The notes beneath the pieces are model-generated. The model was not told where the DNA came from. It worked only from the letters and a program-made list of their open reading frames with translations, and made no database searches. A DNA stretch of 64,000 nt from positions 12,145,181-12,209,180 of the forward strand of contig NC_064036.1 in NCBI RefSeq assembly GCF_932526225.1, read 5' to 3'. A program made the translations under genes and the position numbers. Positions 25,635 to 37,600 of the stretch are shown one piece after another. The DNA comes from Nematostella vectensis (lineage: Eukaryota; Cnidaria; Anthozoa; Actiniaria; Edwardsiidae). The number at the start of each line of letters is the position of its first letter. Position 1 is the stretch's first letter.

Positions 25635-28600
25635 ATGGTAGGTTACAGCCATATATTCCTATACCATTAATAGTACTTCCACTTCTTATAGAATGGAGTA
25701 TCGAAATTCACATTTTCCTGACATCGCAGACTACTTTAATTTTTGTGATCAGATTGTCTGGTATTTTCCTCCTTTGTAAACTTTGATTTTTAAATATTTT
25801 GTATTGTAACATTTTACTCATTTGCGTTTATGTTTTTGTTCCCTACAGCCGCTTCGACTGGATGTCAAGGTAGGTTTTTTTATGTGCTGATATTTCTTAA
25901 ATCAAACATGACATTTATTATTGTAGACAGAAAAGTTATACTTACTTAAAAAGGTGGTCTGTCTGGTCCTTGTTTTTGTGAATCGTTTTTTTTTTTTTTT
26001 CAATTTAAGGGCTGACTCAACCTATAGGAAGCTGTTTTTCCTACTTCTTGTTTTTGAACTTTGTCAATACCACTTTGTAAATAACAGCCACAAATTTATT
26101 ATTTGGCCACCTTCCAATTTTTTCACCCATATTAAAACCACAACTATTATGAACGTTCTTAATATAATCCCGTTGTTTGAATGGTTGTTTTCAAAAAAGT
26201 TACTAGAATTTCTCTCTTTATACATACTGACTTGTTTAAAGTGTTATGTGTGTGTGGCCATAAAGTTTAAAAAAATGGTAAATCTGCATGCAAGAATAAA
26301 AGTTTTGATTTTGAACTATTCTATTGTGTTATGATTTGCACTGAATCTCTCTGTTTGCTAAACATGGTGGCCACGATAACATACTGAATTTTAATCGAAA
26401 TTAAGAATAAACTAAGTCCTACCCTCATCCAAATGTTTCACTAAAGATTAGCTTTTTGTAATTATATTTATCACTAAAAATTTGGAAGTACATACCGCTG
26501 TATAGATGTTTTTGCCCGACAAGGAGGTAAATAATAATGCAATTGATATTTGATATGTAGGACCATATTCATTCCATTCATTTTATTGCATCAGAAGAAG
26601 AACAGAAACGTTTCAACTCTTTGTCTCTATTTTTTAAAAGCGCAAGCTGTCTGCAAGATCTGACCGTGTAAAGTCTGTTGATATCCATCCTACTGAGCCA
26701 TGGATGTTGGCTAGTTTGTATAATGGCAATGTTCACATCTGGAACTATGAGTCACAGACGCTTATCAAGTCATTTGAGGTTACAGACTTGCCAGGTATAC
26801 ATGTCGTTCATTGGTGCTTCTTAAATGTACACAGTGCATCACTTTATTCAAGTAGATTTTAATTAGCTAAATGAAACTTTAAGATGCATTCTGTTCGAGG
26901 ATGATGTCCGTTGGTGGTATTGGTTTAAAAGGCATTATATATTTTACATCAAGTAAATACAATCACATCATTATAACTGCGTTTATGCTAACCGTCTTGT
27001 TTTTCCCAACAGTCCGTGCTTCAAGGTTTGTTCCTAGAAAGAATTGGGTTCTTACAGGCTCTGTAAGTATACAAAAGGCTGATAGCCACACCTGATACCA
27101 CTGTATACTGTATGTGAACCCAGTGCCTCTACTGCTTTGTAAAGCAGATTATTTTGAAACCTTTTCTTATAAAGTCCCTACATCTTGTGTTTCTATAAAT
27201 ACAGTAGGATAATAGTGATAGTACTCTATGTCTTATGAGCCTCACTTTTGTAGGATGACATGATGCTCAGAGTCTTTAACTACAACACACTAGAAAAGGT
27301 GGGTTTGGTAGATTGAATTATTGACCATAATCACAAATATATAAAGTTGCCAATCTATGTAAGCCTGATTGAGCTTGGCTTGAAAAGCATTTCACAAATG
27401 AAAGGGATTTTGACAAAATGGTTGAGCTGTCTGAAACTGTCATAGCATTGCTAAGCTCTGTTTTTTTATAAATCTGTGGGTTGTTTCTATCCTTGTGGTT
27501 TAATGCTGTTGTTTGTGTGATATGCCGGTTAATTTGTTATTCCTGCACTAGGAAATTACAGTAGAAAAGAACCACCAATGGAAGAAATTTCAAGTCTGTT
27601 TTAATAGTTAACTTTGTTTCTCATTTTAAATAGTTGGACCCAAACATCCCATCTCCTTTAGATGACTTGAAGCTTTGTTAGAGATTATTATTTTTAGTGT
27701 CTAAGCGTTTGGCCTTTGTGTACAGGTTCATGGATTTGAAGCTCATTCAGATTACCTGCGATCCATCGCTGTCCACCCACAGCAGCCTTATGTACTAACA
27801 AGCAGCGGTAAGCTCAACCATTTAATTACTTTATACACTTGTCCGAAGAAAGCATGCACAGTAAGTGTCAAGTTCCAATAAATGTTTGTCATGAATCACT
27901 GTGATATCATATGTACATTTTTGTGTAAAAAAACTGATCATGTCTATTAAGAATCTGTCCAACCATCACTTGTTAACCCATTCAATGTTCAAAATACACT
28001 TTGTATATCTAGATATTATGGCTTAAAAAGTATTTTTGCTTATTTCTTGCTGATAATGGTGTGTTTTCTAAAGACATTAACTGTTATTAAGTTCTTTGAG
28101 TCCCTTCTTTGTTGTATCATTATTCTTATTATACTCGTTCAGCTGTATTTTATCACTCCCGGAAGTGGGGCTTGAAAAATACGCACTGAAGTCATAAAAT
28201 TCTGGCTGTATTACTCAATGGTAATGGTGATTTCTAAAAGTATTGTGTTTTTGTGCTCAGATGATATGTTGATCAAGTTGTGGGACTGGGACAAGAAATG
28301 GCAGTGCACCCAAGTGTTTGAGGGCCATACCCACTACGTCATGCAGATTGTCATCAACCCTAAGGACAACAACCAATTTGCCAGTGCATCTCTTGATAGG
28401 ACAATCAAGGTGAGTTTGCATAAAACACTGATTTTGTTTAAATAAAGAATGCTTTATGGTCCTGACCTTGCATTTGGTTTCTTTATTATTGTTGTTTTTA
28501 ACTTATATTGAATAATCTTTACTTATTGCTTGATTTGATTGACAGGTGTGGCAGTTGGGATCACAGACTCCCAATTTCACATTAGAGGGTCATGAGAAGG

Positions 28601-31600
28601 TTGGTTTTGTGTTATATTAGATTTGATTTTTGTTGGCTTGTACAAACTTGGTTGAAACATATTTTTCTTAGTTAAATGCAATATTTTAGTTATTTTACAA
28701 CCCTCCAGGCAAACTTGTGTGGTTTTGTTTTATGACATAATGTTTTGTTTGTAATTTTTTATTAATCCTGGCCATTTCCTAGGGGGTGAACTGTGTTGAC
28801 TACTTCCATGGAGGAGAGAAACCCTACCTGATATCAGGAGCAGATGACAGACTTGTCAAGATCTGGGATTACCAGGTGAGAATCTCAGTCTTCAACCATC
28901 TGATTCATCGCACAACTATGACCTAATTAGAAAATTCCAAATTACCAAATAACAAAGTAGGGTACAATAAAATTATTTTGTTATCATTTCTGTGATGAAA
29001 CATATATTATGTAAGCCTCTAAACCATTACAATATCTGTACACTCTTTCAATACTCTGTGTGCGCTAGGATTTTAAGGGCATAAGCCACTGCGGCTAATT
29101 TTTAGCCTAAGGAATTAGCCTCACTGATGGGGAATAAGCCACAACCAAGAAGCTATAGCGAACAATTTAATAAATTGTTTCCACTTGATTAAGAACTTAT
29201 GATTCATAACTTTTGTCTCACAGCTTCGGTGTAAGTAAATGTGTTAAAAAATAACATCAAGCACAATATGATTTCTACAGTTTTGTTTTGTTGTAAATTA
29301 AATTCTTTGAAAAACAGGTTTTGACATTTTTGCTAAATTGAAAATGATTTTGAACCCAAATCGGAATTTGACAATTTCTAGTTACTATTGGTTACCATCT
29401 CGCAAAATATGCCGATCCTTTTTTTGCAAGATGGTAACCAATAGTAACTGGAAATTGTCAAGAATTATCCTCTTTGTGAAAATATAATACTACCCTGATC
29501 TAGGAAACAGCCAAAAACAAGAGAGATTTCACTCTTCAGCCTGTGTTTTTCTGTTGTTCGATTTTCATAAGTACGTTATCTTGACGTATTAGAAATAAGA
29601 TTTTGAGGTGGAAGATCATGATTCAAAACTCACAACTATAGGAAATAGGCATTTGCCACTGTGGCGAACGTAGTTAGCAATAGAATTCGCCACATGGGGA
29701 AGGAATTCACATTTTGTGAAGTGGAGAGCGCTAGTGCGCAGAGTCAATAAATACAAAAAGCCCAAATTGACTTGTTTGTTAACCAGAAGAATGAATACAA
29801 CACACCAAAAACTGGTTTTCAACTCATCTTTAATAAGAATTTATACTCTTTGTTCATACTCTGTTTTATACTTTTTTCAAATATTTCAAATAGCACACAA
29901 AGAATTGTTAATACATGCTTTTTTTAAAAAAATCTTTAGGTGGGAGGGGATACAGTCTTGGAATCTGTATCTTACATCCTTTGCCACCCCTAATGTACCC
30001 CCATTTTCCATATCTATTCTATATATTCTACTGTATTTCCCAGCTTATAATGCACACTTTTGTACTCCCAAAATGACCTCAAAAATGGGGTGCGCATTTT
30101 ACACGGAACCCATTGTCACTAAGAAAATGCAGCGATCCCATTGTAGGTGAGAAACAGTCACAAATTCACTAAAAATGACATAGTAAAAGGTATCCCAAAC
30201 GAAGAATATCATGTTAATTTCATCATCATGTTTTTTGTAAGAAAATAAGCCCCAAAACTCACCAGGAAAAGGGCAATTATTCATGCTTCCTTCGTAATTT
30301 TCTGGTTATCCCCATGTTGGAATTTACTCGTTCCAGTCTCTTTGCACCTTGTCCAATATGGTGGTAATTGCTGTGAATGAACACAAGCTCGCATTTTGAT
30401 GCTCCGTGTGTAGATACAATTGACCAGCTATGAGAATAACAGCTCTACTGTTGTGCTAAGATGCGCTGCTTATGCCTAATAAGTTCAAAGTGATTATAAC
30501 CTTCAAGTTCAGATGTAGAAAAGCATTTACCATTCTTATGTATAAATAAAATGAATTGTGAATTGGAACATTTATCTTATCTTGATACTTCTGTTTCTTT
30601 TTTGGTTATTTCTGATTTCCTTGTTTTTTCTATTGGGGTGCGTATGATATGCAGGTGTGCAATATACGCCGGGAAATAAAGTAAGAGCAGATTTTGCAAA
30701 ATTTTGTAAAAAGGTTGTGTATGGTAACTGATTTGCTGTGTGTTGAGTGTACAGTATGGTCCTCAAATACCTATGTGCTTTGCAGAACAAAACCTGTGTT
30801 CAGACACTTGAAGGTCATGCACAGAATATCTCCTGTGTGGGATTCCACCCTGAACTGCCAATCATCCTGACTGGGTCAGAGGATGGTCAGTACAATTTAC
30901 CGTACTGGTAAAATTTCATTCTACAGTACTGTAACTGGTTGTAGGCACGTCTCCATAGACAATTTACTGACTCTCTTCATTGGTACTTGCAATGTGTAGG
31001 CACTGTTCGTGTTTGGCATGCTAATACCTATCGCTTGGAAAGCACATTGAACTATGGCTTGGAGCGGGTGTGGTCAATGTCTATGATGAAGGGAAGCAAT
31101 AACGTTGCCTTGGGGTATGATGAAGGCAGTATGCTTATCAAGGTATGGACTATTCAGGGGTTTATTTAGTTTGTTTGGAGAATGCAGAACTATTTCAGTA
31201 GTTTCTGTAACAGTTTTAGTGATCTGATTTAAATATTGATACTAGTATGGAAATAAAGTTCATCAGGTCAAGGCATTAACAAAATAGAGGTACATAGGTT
31301 ATAACTGTGTGTTTGCTTTTTTCATTATGATTATTTAGCTTGGCAGGGAAGAGCCAGCAATGTCCATGGACAACAATGGAAAAATCATTTTTGCCAAACA
31401 CAGTGAAATCCAGCAGGCAAACTTGAAAAATCTCAATGGTAAGTTGTATAATATAGTATACTTGTTGGCTGGCCAATAATCTGTACATACAATAGTGCGT
31501 TGTGCCAGGATTTGAAGCTGACAGTTGGTGTAAAATTTGTTGGGTTACTGTATCATAGCAGCTTGTTCAGAAATGCCAGTTATTGTGCAATGAATCCTCA

Positions 31601-34600
31601 CCATCTACTGATAGAACCACATTTCTTTTCTAAAATCGACCAGTATATGTACTATAAGTATATCCAGTATATCGTTATTTACAGATGCTGATATCAAGGA
31701 TGGGGAAAGGCTTTCTTTGGCTATCAAGGACATGGGCTCCTGTGAAATTTTCCCACAGACTATCTCTCACAACCCTAATGGCAGGTAAGGACATAAAGAT
31801 CATATTTTTAGTCAGTTAAAACAGTTATTTTACAAAAAAAAAACATACATTTAAAGTGCCTGGTAGCATCAAACTCTTAATTTCCTGGTTTATACCAATA
31901 TATCAGTAGTTTAGGACTTGAAAACAAACCATACCAAGTTTTATTGCCATATGACGGGTTTCATGGGGTTTTGCCAGCATTTAAATGTAAATAATATCGC
32001 ACTCTCAAGCGAAAAGTGACCCCACTTTACGAAAGCGCCAGGCATTTCTTGTTAACTCAGGAATCCTGAAGGGCACATTTTCTATTATTTTACAGCCTTG
32101 TTTTACCAGAGCAATATCATTATTTTTCTTATTCAATATTATCATCTGTATAATAATTATAAATAAAATATTTTTGAGATAGGTGTCAAATTGAGTGTGT
32201 TTTTACGGCATTACAGCATTTCCCCTTATTTCTAAGGAAAAATGTGCTTACGAAAAAAATTGTTGATAGAATATTTTTAAACATGAGTTTTTGTCAAAAG
32301 CAGGGACGCAGTTCTAATTAGATTGAATCATTTATAAGGCCTTGAATCAATTTCTTCAAGTTGGGGATTCAATTATCGTATGATCAAAGAAAAGCCTGAA
32401 AATTCAAAATCTTCAATTCTTTACTGTAATCAACAGCAAACATTAATCTATCTAATTTGAAATTTAGAGCTCCTATGCTCAACGCTTTAAAAAATGACCC
32501 CCTTCCAAAAATGAACAATCTATTTTGTCCTCGTCAAATCAAATACTTTTATCGCTAGAAGACAAAATTGTAGATAGAATTTTTTCAGTTATTTGAAAAA
32601 AAGCTTATTAAGAACTTAATACTGTGTCAAAATTGTAAATTCATTGAATCAATCTAATGTCTCTAATTTTTCAAATGAGTTCCGTCTTTTTACAAATTTT
32701 GGACTCGATGCTTTGATTGTAACAGGTACCAGATAATTACCTTATTTTTTTCATTGAAGTTTCCCATTTGCCTTGATGGCCCAACGGGTAGTGCGCATGA
32801 ATACGAATCCCTCGATCCCTGGTTTGAGTCTTACCCACATGTTTTACAATTTTTTTTTTGTTTTTCTTTTTTACTTTTTACTTTTACTTTTCTAATTGTT
32901 TTCTTTTCCAACGAAGGGTTGTTCAAATAATTTTTAATTGCGAACATCCCCTAAAAAGCTTTTATTTATTTAAAAAAAATGCAAAGCGTTATTTTCACTT
33001 CTAGCGACAACAGTTTTTCCATGTATTAGTTTAGCGGCAAAAAACGATGCAAAAATAAATAGAGTTTTAAACTTAACATCCCAGACCTCTTCAAAGGGAA
33101 ATTAGTCATTCAAAAGCTACTCGATAAGAAAATTTCTTGCACATTTTAGCTTCATGCAAGCACCAGCTGTTCTCACTGTGCGCGGGCTTGTTTTATGTTG
33201 TCAATTTGTGAACAGGAAGAGCTGTTTTTAAACGCTTTTCAAATTTCCAGATTTTTTCTGATATCGTATGAAAACTCTTTACCTATTCTTCATCTCAGGA
33301 TAAGTAAATACTAAAAACAAGTTACTGGAATTTGATGCTAGGGGCACTTTAATAAATGATGTTACACACCATTAATGATATGACAAAATGTAGTGTTTGT
33401 GGTTATTGTATTTGTTGTAATGTCTGCTCATGATGTTTTGTGTTACATTCTTTGTACTTTTTGTTTCCTCAGGTTTGTGGTTGTGTGTGGGGATGGTGAA
33501 TACATCATCTACACAGCTATGGCTCTGAGGAACAAGAGCTTTGGCTCTGCACAGGAGTTTGTGTGGGCTTCAGACTCTTCAGAGTGAGTACCATGGACCC
33601 CCTTATGGCTTTTGCCAGTGAATGAGTAAATTGATTAATTTGTGTTATTACAGGTATGGTGTCAGAGATGGCAATAAGATTAAACTCTTCAAGAACTTCA
33701 AGGAGAGGAAATCATTCAAACCAGAGTTTGGAGCAGAGAGTAAGTGTGTAAATATGATGGTAAAATTATGTTCCAGAACATGTAAAAACCTCAGGACCAG
33801 AAATTTTAATCTATAATCTATAGGGGTTTAATCTATTCTCATCAATTTTTAGAAACATGAGAAAAACAAAAATGTGATGTTTTCAAATTTCACATGTTAA
33901 AGGTCTCAGGAATTCAATTTTGAATTTCTTTAATTTTGCTATTTAAAAAAAAAACATGAAAAGTTCTCAAGTGATGCAAATTATAGTACCAAGTGAGAAA
34001 TATGATGAAATAAACTCAAGGGGTAACTAGTACCATTAAAATTTTTAATTTTGTGCATATTATCTTGATACTTGTACTTGCTTAGGGTAAAAATGACTAT
34101 AGCCAAAATCACTTTTAGCTGAATCACTTGGGTGGGCTAGAGTTATCTACTTTGAGTGGATGTACTGTATCAGCTTGATACTTTTAGTGTCATTACTTAT
34201 TTCTCTTTTTATCTGATTACAGATATATTTGGTGGCCACCTGCTAGGCGTGCGATCTGTTAGTGGTCTGACATTCTATGACTGGGAATCCACAGAGTTGA
34301 TCAGGAGAATAGAAATCCAGCCAAAAACTGTAAGACATGTTTTCTGAAGCATTTCACTGGCACTTGTAGATATAGCATACAATTCATAGCATTATTGGCA
34401 GTCAAATTGAGGTATCTTTCTATTGTGCTGTTGAATGAGCCAATGTCTGCCACCACATTGTCATCATAGCAAAGTACCAAGTGTGAGAAAGCATTCGTTT
34501 CCATCGGCTGACTTGTGGAACGTGTTGCAATAGTTTTTATTGAATTTTGAAAATAATTAATAAGATTTTGCTTTTAGGTCATTATTTTGAGATTTCTTTT

Positions 34601-37600
34601 CGTAATTTGTCTTCTATTAAAAAAAAAACAATAACAAAGGAGTGGCTGACAAGGTTTCTCTATTGTATTACAATTAAGCTCATACTCAGAGTTTATTGAT
34701 TGGTCTTTATTCTTTTTCAAAGAAAGGGGCAGATGAGAGGAGATATTAACACTTTATCTTTCAGGTATTCTGGTCAGACAGTGGAGAACTGTGCTGCATC
34801 TCTACAGAGGAATCATACTTCATCCTGAAGTACAAGGCTGATAAAGTTGCTGAGGCTCAGGAGACCAAGGAGGGTGTGACAGAGGATGGGATTGAAGATG
34901 CCTTTGATGTGAGTTTACCTACCTTGACAGTCAAGATGTGATTCTTTTTTATTCTTCTGCATAACTAACCGTGATTTGTGAGACCTGTGACTATTCTGTT
35001 ATTTGATAGGTGCAAGGAGAAATAGAGGAAATTGTCAAGACTGGTGTCTGGGTGGGGGATTGCTTCATCTATACCAACTCAGGTGTGTACTGTAAAGGCT
35101 GTTTCTTACGAGCATTGTAAGCGTAGACGGTGCTTACATCAAGCTGGTTCTTACACGACATAAACTCTTACGCTTCTATCTCAGCTTACGCAGGTGCGGA
35201 TCTAGCTTTTTGCTTAAGGGGGGGTGGTTCAGTGACAAAGGGGGGGAAGAGGGTAATTTTTTTTGTTACATATGGCTTTCTGGCAGCCCAAAGGGGGGGG
35301 GGGTTAAACCCCCTAAACCCTCCCCCCCCCCCCCCTAGATCCGCTACTGTTACTGTACATTGTCATGAGAACCAGCCTTAAATGTCATTTGCTTATAGGA
35401 TCTCATATGAAACACAAGGGACTAGAATTCCATACATCACTGATATGCTTTCAGTATATTTAGGTTGCTGTTATGACATGAGTACTCAGAAAGAAAAATG
35501 TGCACTGATGTCACTTTCGGCCATAGCCAGAAAAAGAATATGAAAAAATTGATCTAATAAGGCTTATAAGTAATAAGACAGTATGGCAGACTTACTAGAG
35601 AGTTCTGGTAAAGAGATTAACAATAATTATTATTTCTGACCACAACAGAGTGATAATCCAATAAAAGCTCTGATGTGAATCTACCTTTTGTTTCACAGTG
35701 AACAGACTAAACTACTATGTGGGCGGTGAGATTGTAACCATAGCACATCTAGACAGGTAAAAATGATCACCCAGAATGCAGGATTTTTTTTTGGTGTTGA
35801 TAAGCATCAGGCAAAGGGCTAAAGCCCTGTGCAAACTGCGCCAGCACCCGCCAGCATTGCCAGGCCAGTGCTGGCGGAGATTTTTGCAACCCACAAATCC
35901 TGATGCTAAAAGGGTTGCCAATTTTTCTGATGAGTGACCAGAGTGCAATGAAAAACAATAAATGTACAGTAATCTGATAATTAGAAAATATCATGTGGGA
36001 TTTTGTTTTGCTTCATGCATCTTAGTCATGATATCGGTTTTGCAACCAAAAATTTACAATGTTTTCTTTATTTATGGATGCGGTAACATTTTCCTCGTGA
36101 ACCACCTTTGCTAAGGAAACAATGCAAATAAGCCCTGCATTGTTAGCAAACTGCACCAGCAAAAGATGTGATTTGCTCCGTTGACCATGAGACACATTTT
36201 GACACAAGGCACATTTTGTTCAGGGCTCAATGAACTTACAAGGGTATTTATCCCCATGAACAACAACCTCTACTAGCCAATCAATACCTTTTTCTCTTCC
36301 CAGACCAATGTACTTATCATAGGGTACAGATCCCAAAGAACAACAAACAACCTTTAGCCAATATAGACACACCTTTCTGCTGTTAATTAAATTATTTGTT
36401 TTTTATTTGCTCCAGACCAATGTACTTGCTTGGCTACATTCCCAAGGACAACAAGCTGTACCTAGCCGATAAAGACATGGGTGTGGTTAGCTATTCGCTC
36501 CTACTCTCAGTACTGGAGTACCAGACTGCTGTGATGCGACAGGACTTTGAGACTGCTAAACAGGTACTATTTTCAACCAAACCCCAAATGCCTCAAGCAT
36601 TTCCAAGGCAGACAGGATGGACTAGAATTTGTAGACATCGAGAAATAAGAGATTAGTTAGTCGTCTGATATGATATCATTTTTTTTATCCTTTTTAGTCT
36701 TAAATCTTTTTCAGAATATAAGGTCAAAAATGCCTTGACGATCAGCGGTTTTACATGTTTTAGGATGAAAATAGACATATCCAATGTTTGATTAATCAAC
36801 ATTATGTATACCCAGGTGCTTCCAACTATCCCAAGAGATCAAAGAAATCGTGTTGCCCACTTCCTTGAGAAGCAAGGCTTCAAGCAGCAGGCACTGGCGG
36901 TGTCCTGTGACCCTGAGCACAGGTATTTCTAGCATTCAATTTCAAGGTTGTCCCAATGTTTTTGCTACCCACCTGTAATGTATTTATGTTATAGGTTGTG
37001 CACACCTTCTGTAAGCAACCCCAAATCTTCTATCATCACTTTGCCTCTTTGCCCCTATCAGCCTACGTACTCTCACGTTGTACTAAATAACCATCTGTAC
37101 TGTTTAGATTTGAGCTGGCAATACAGCTTGGAGAGCTGAGAACAGCTTATGAGATTGCCATGGAAGCTGAAGTAAGCACCAATTATGAGTAATTTATAAA
37201 AACATGCAAATGATTACCAATAAAAGACTTGTGTTCTTTAAGTGTTTCTTCCGCCATGTACCAAAATATTTGATGGCAACATGAGTTTGATATGTTTGTG
37301 TTTTTCTGGGCAGAGGAAAAATTGGCATTAAATTTTCCAATTCTTGATATATTAGCTCAAGATTCCACATACAAGGAGTTCTTCTGACCAAAAGCTTAAT
37401 TCCAAATTTTAAAATTAATTTATGAAATTTAGATATTAGCAAGCAAAGTTGGCTGAATTTCTGATCAGAGCCCGACTTCTCCTTAAAAACGAGGATAATT
37501 CATACTTTGAACATTTGAAAATTACACTTCAAGCCTCATATCTTGAAGACGAATCCATTAAAAAAGGCCTTTTTGATATGTTGGTTTTCATAACATAAGG

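Noticed and set aside
25954..26334. 126-codon frame in COPB2 intron 2
   Set aside because: Low-complexity Phe/Leu-rich translation of T-rich intron, no domain.
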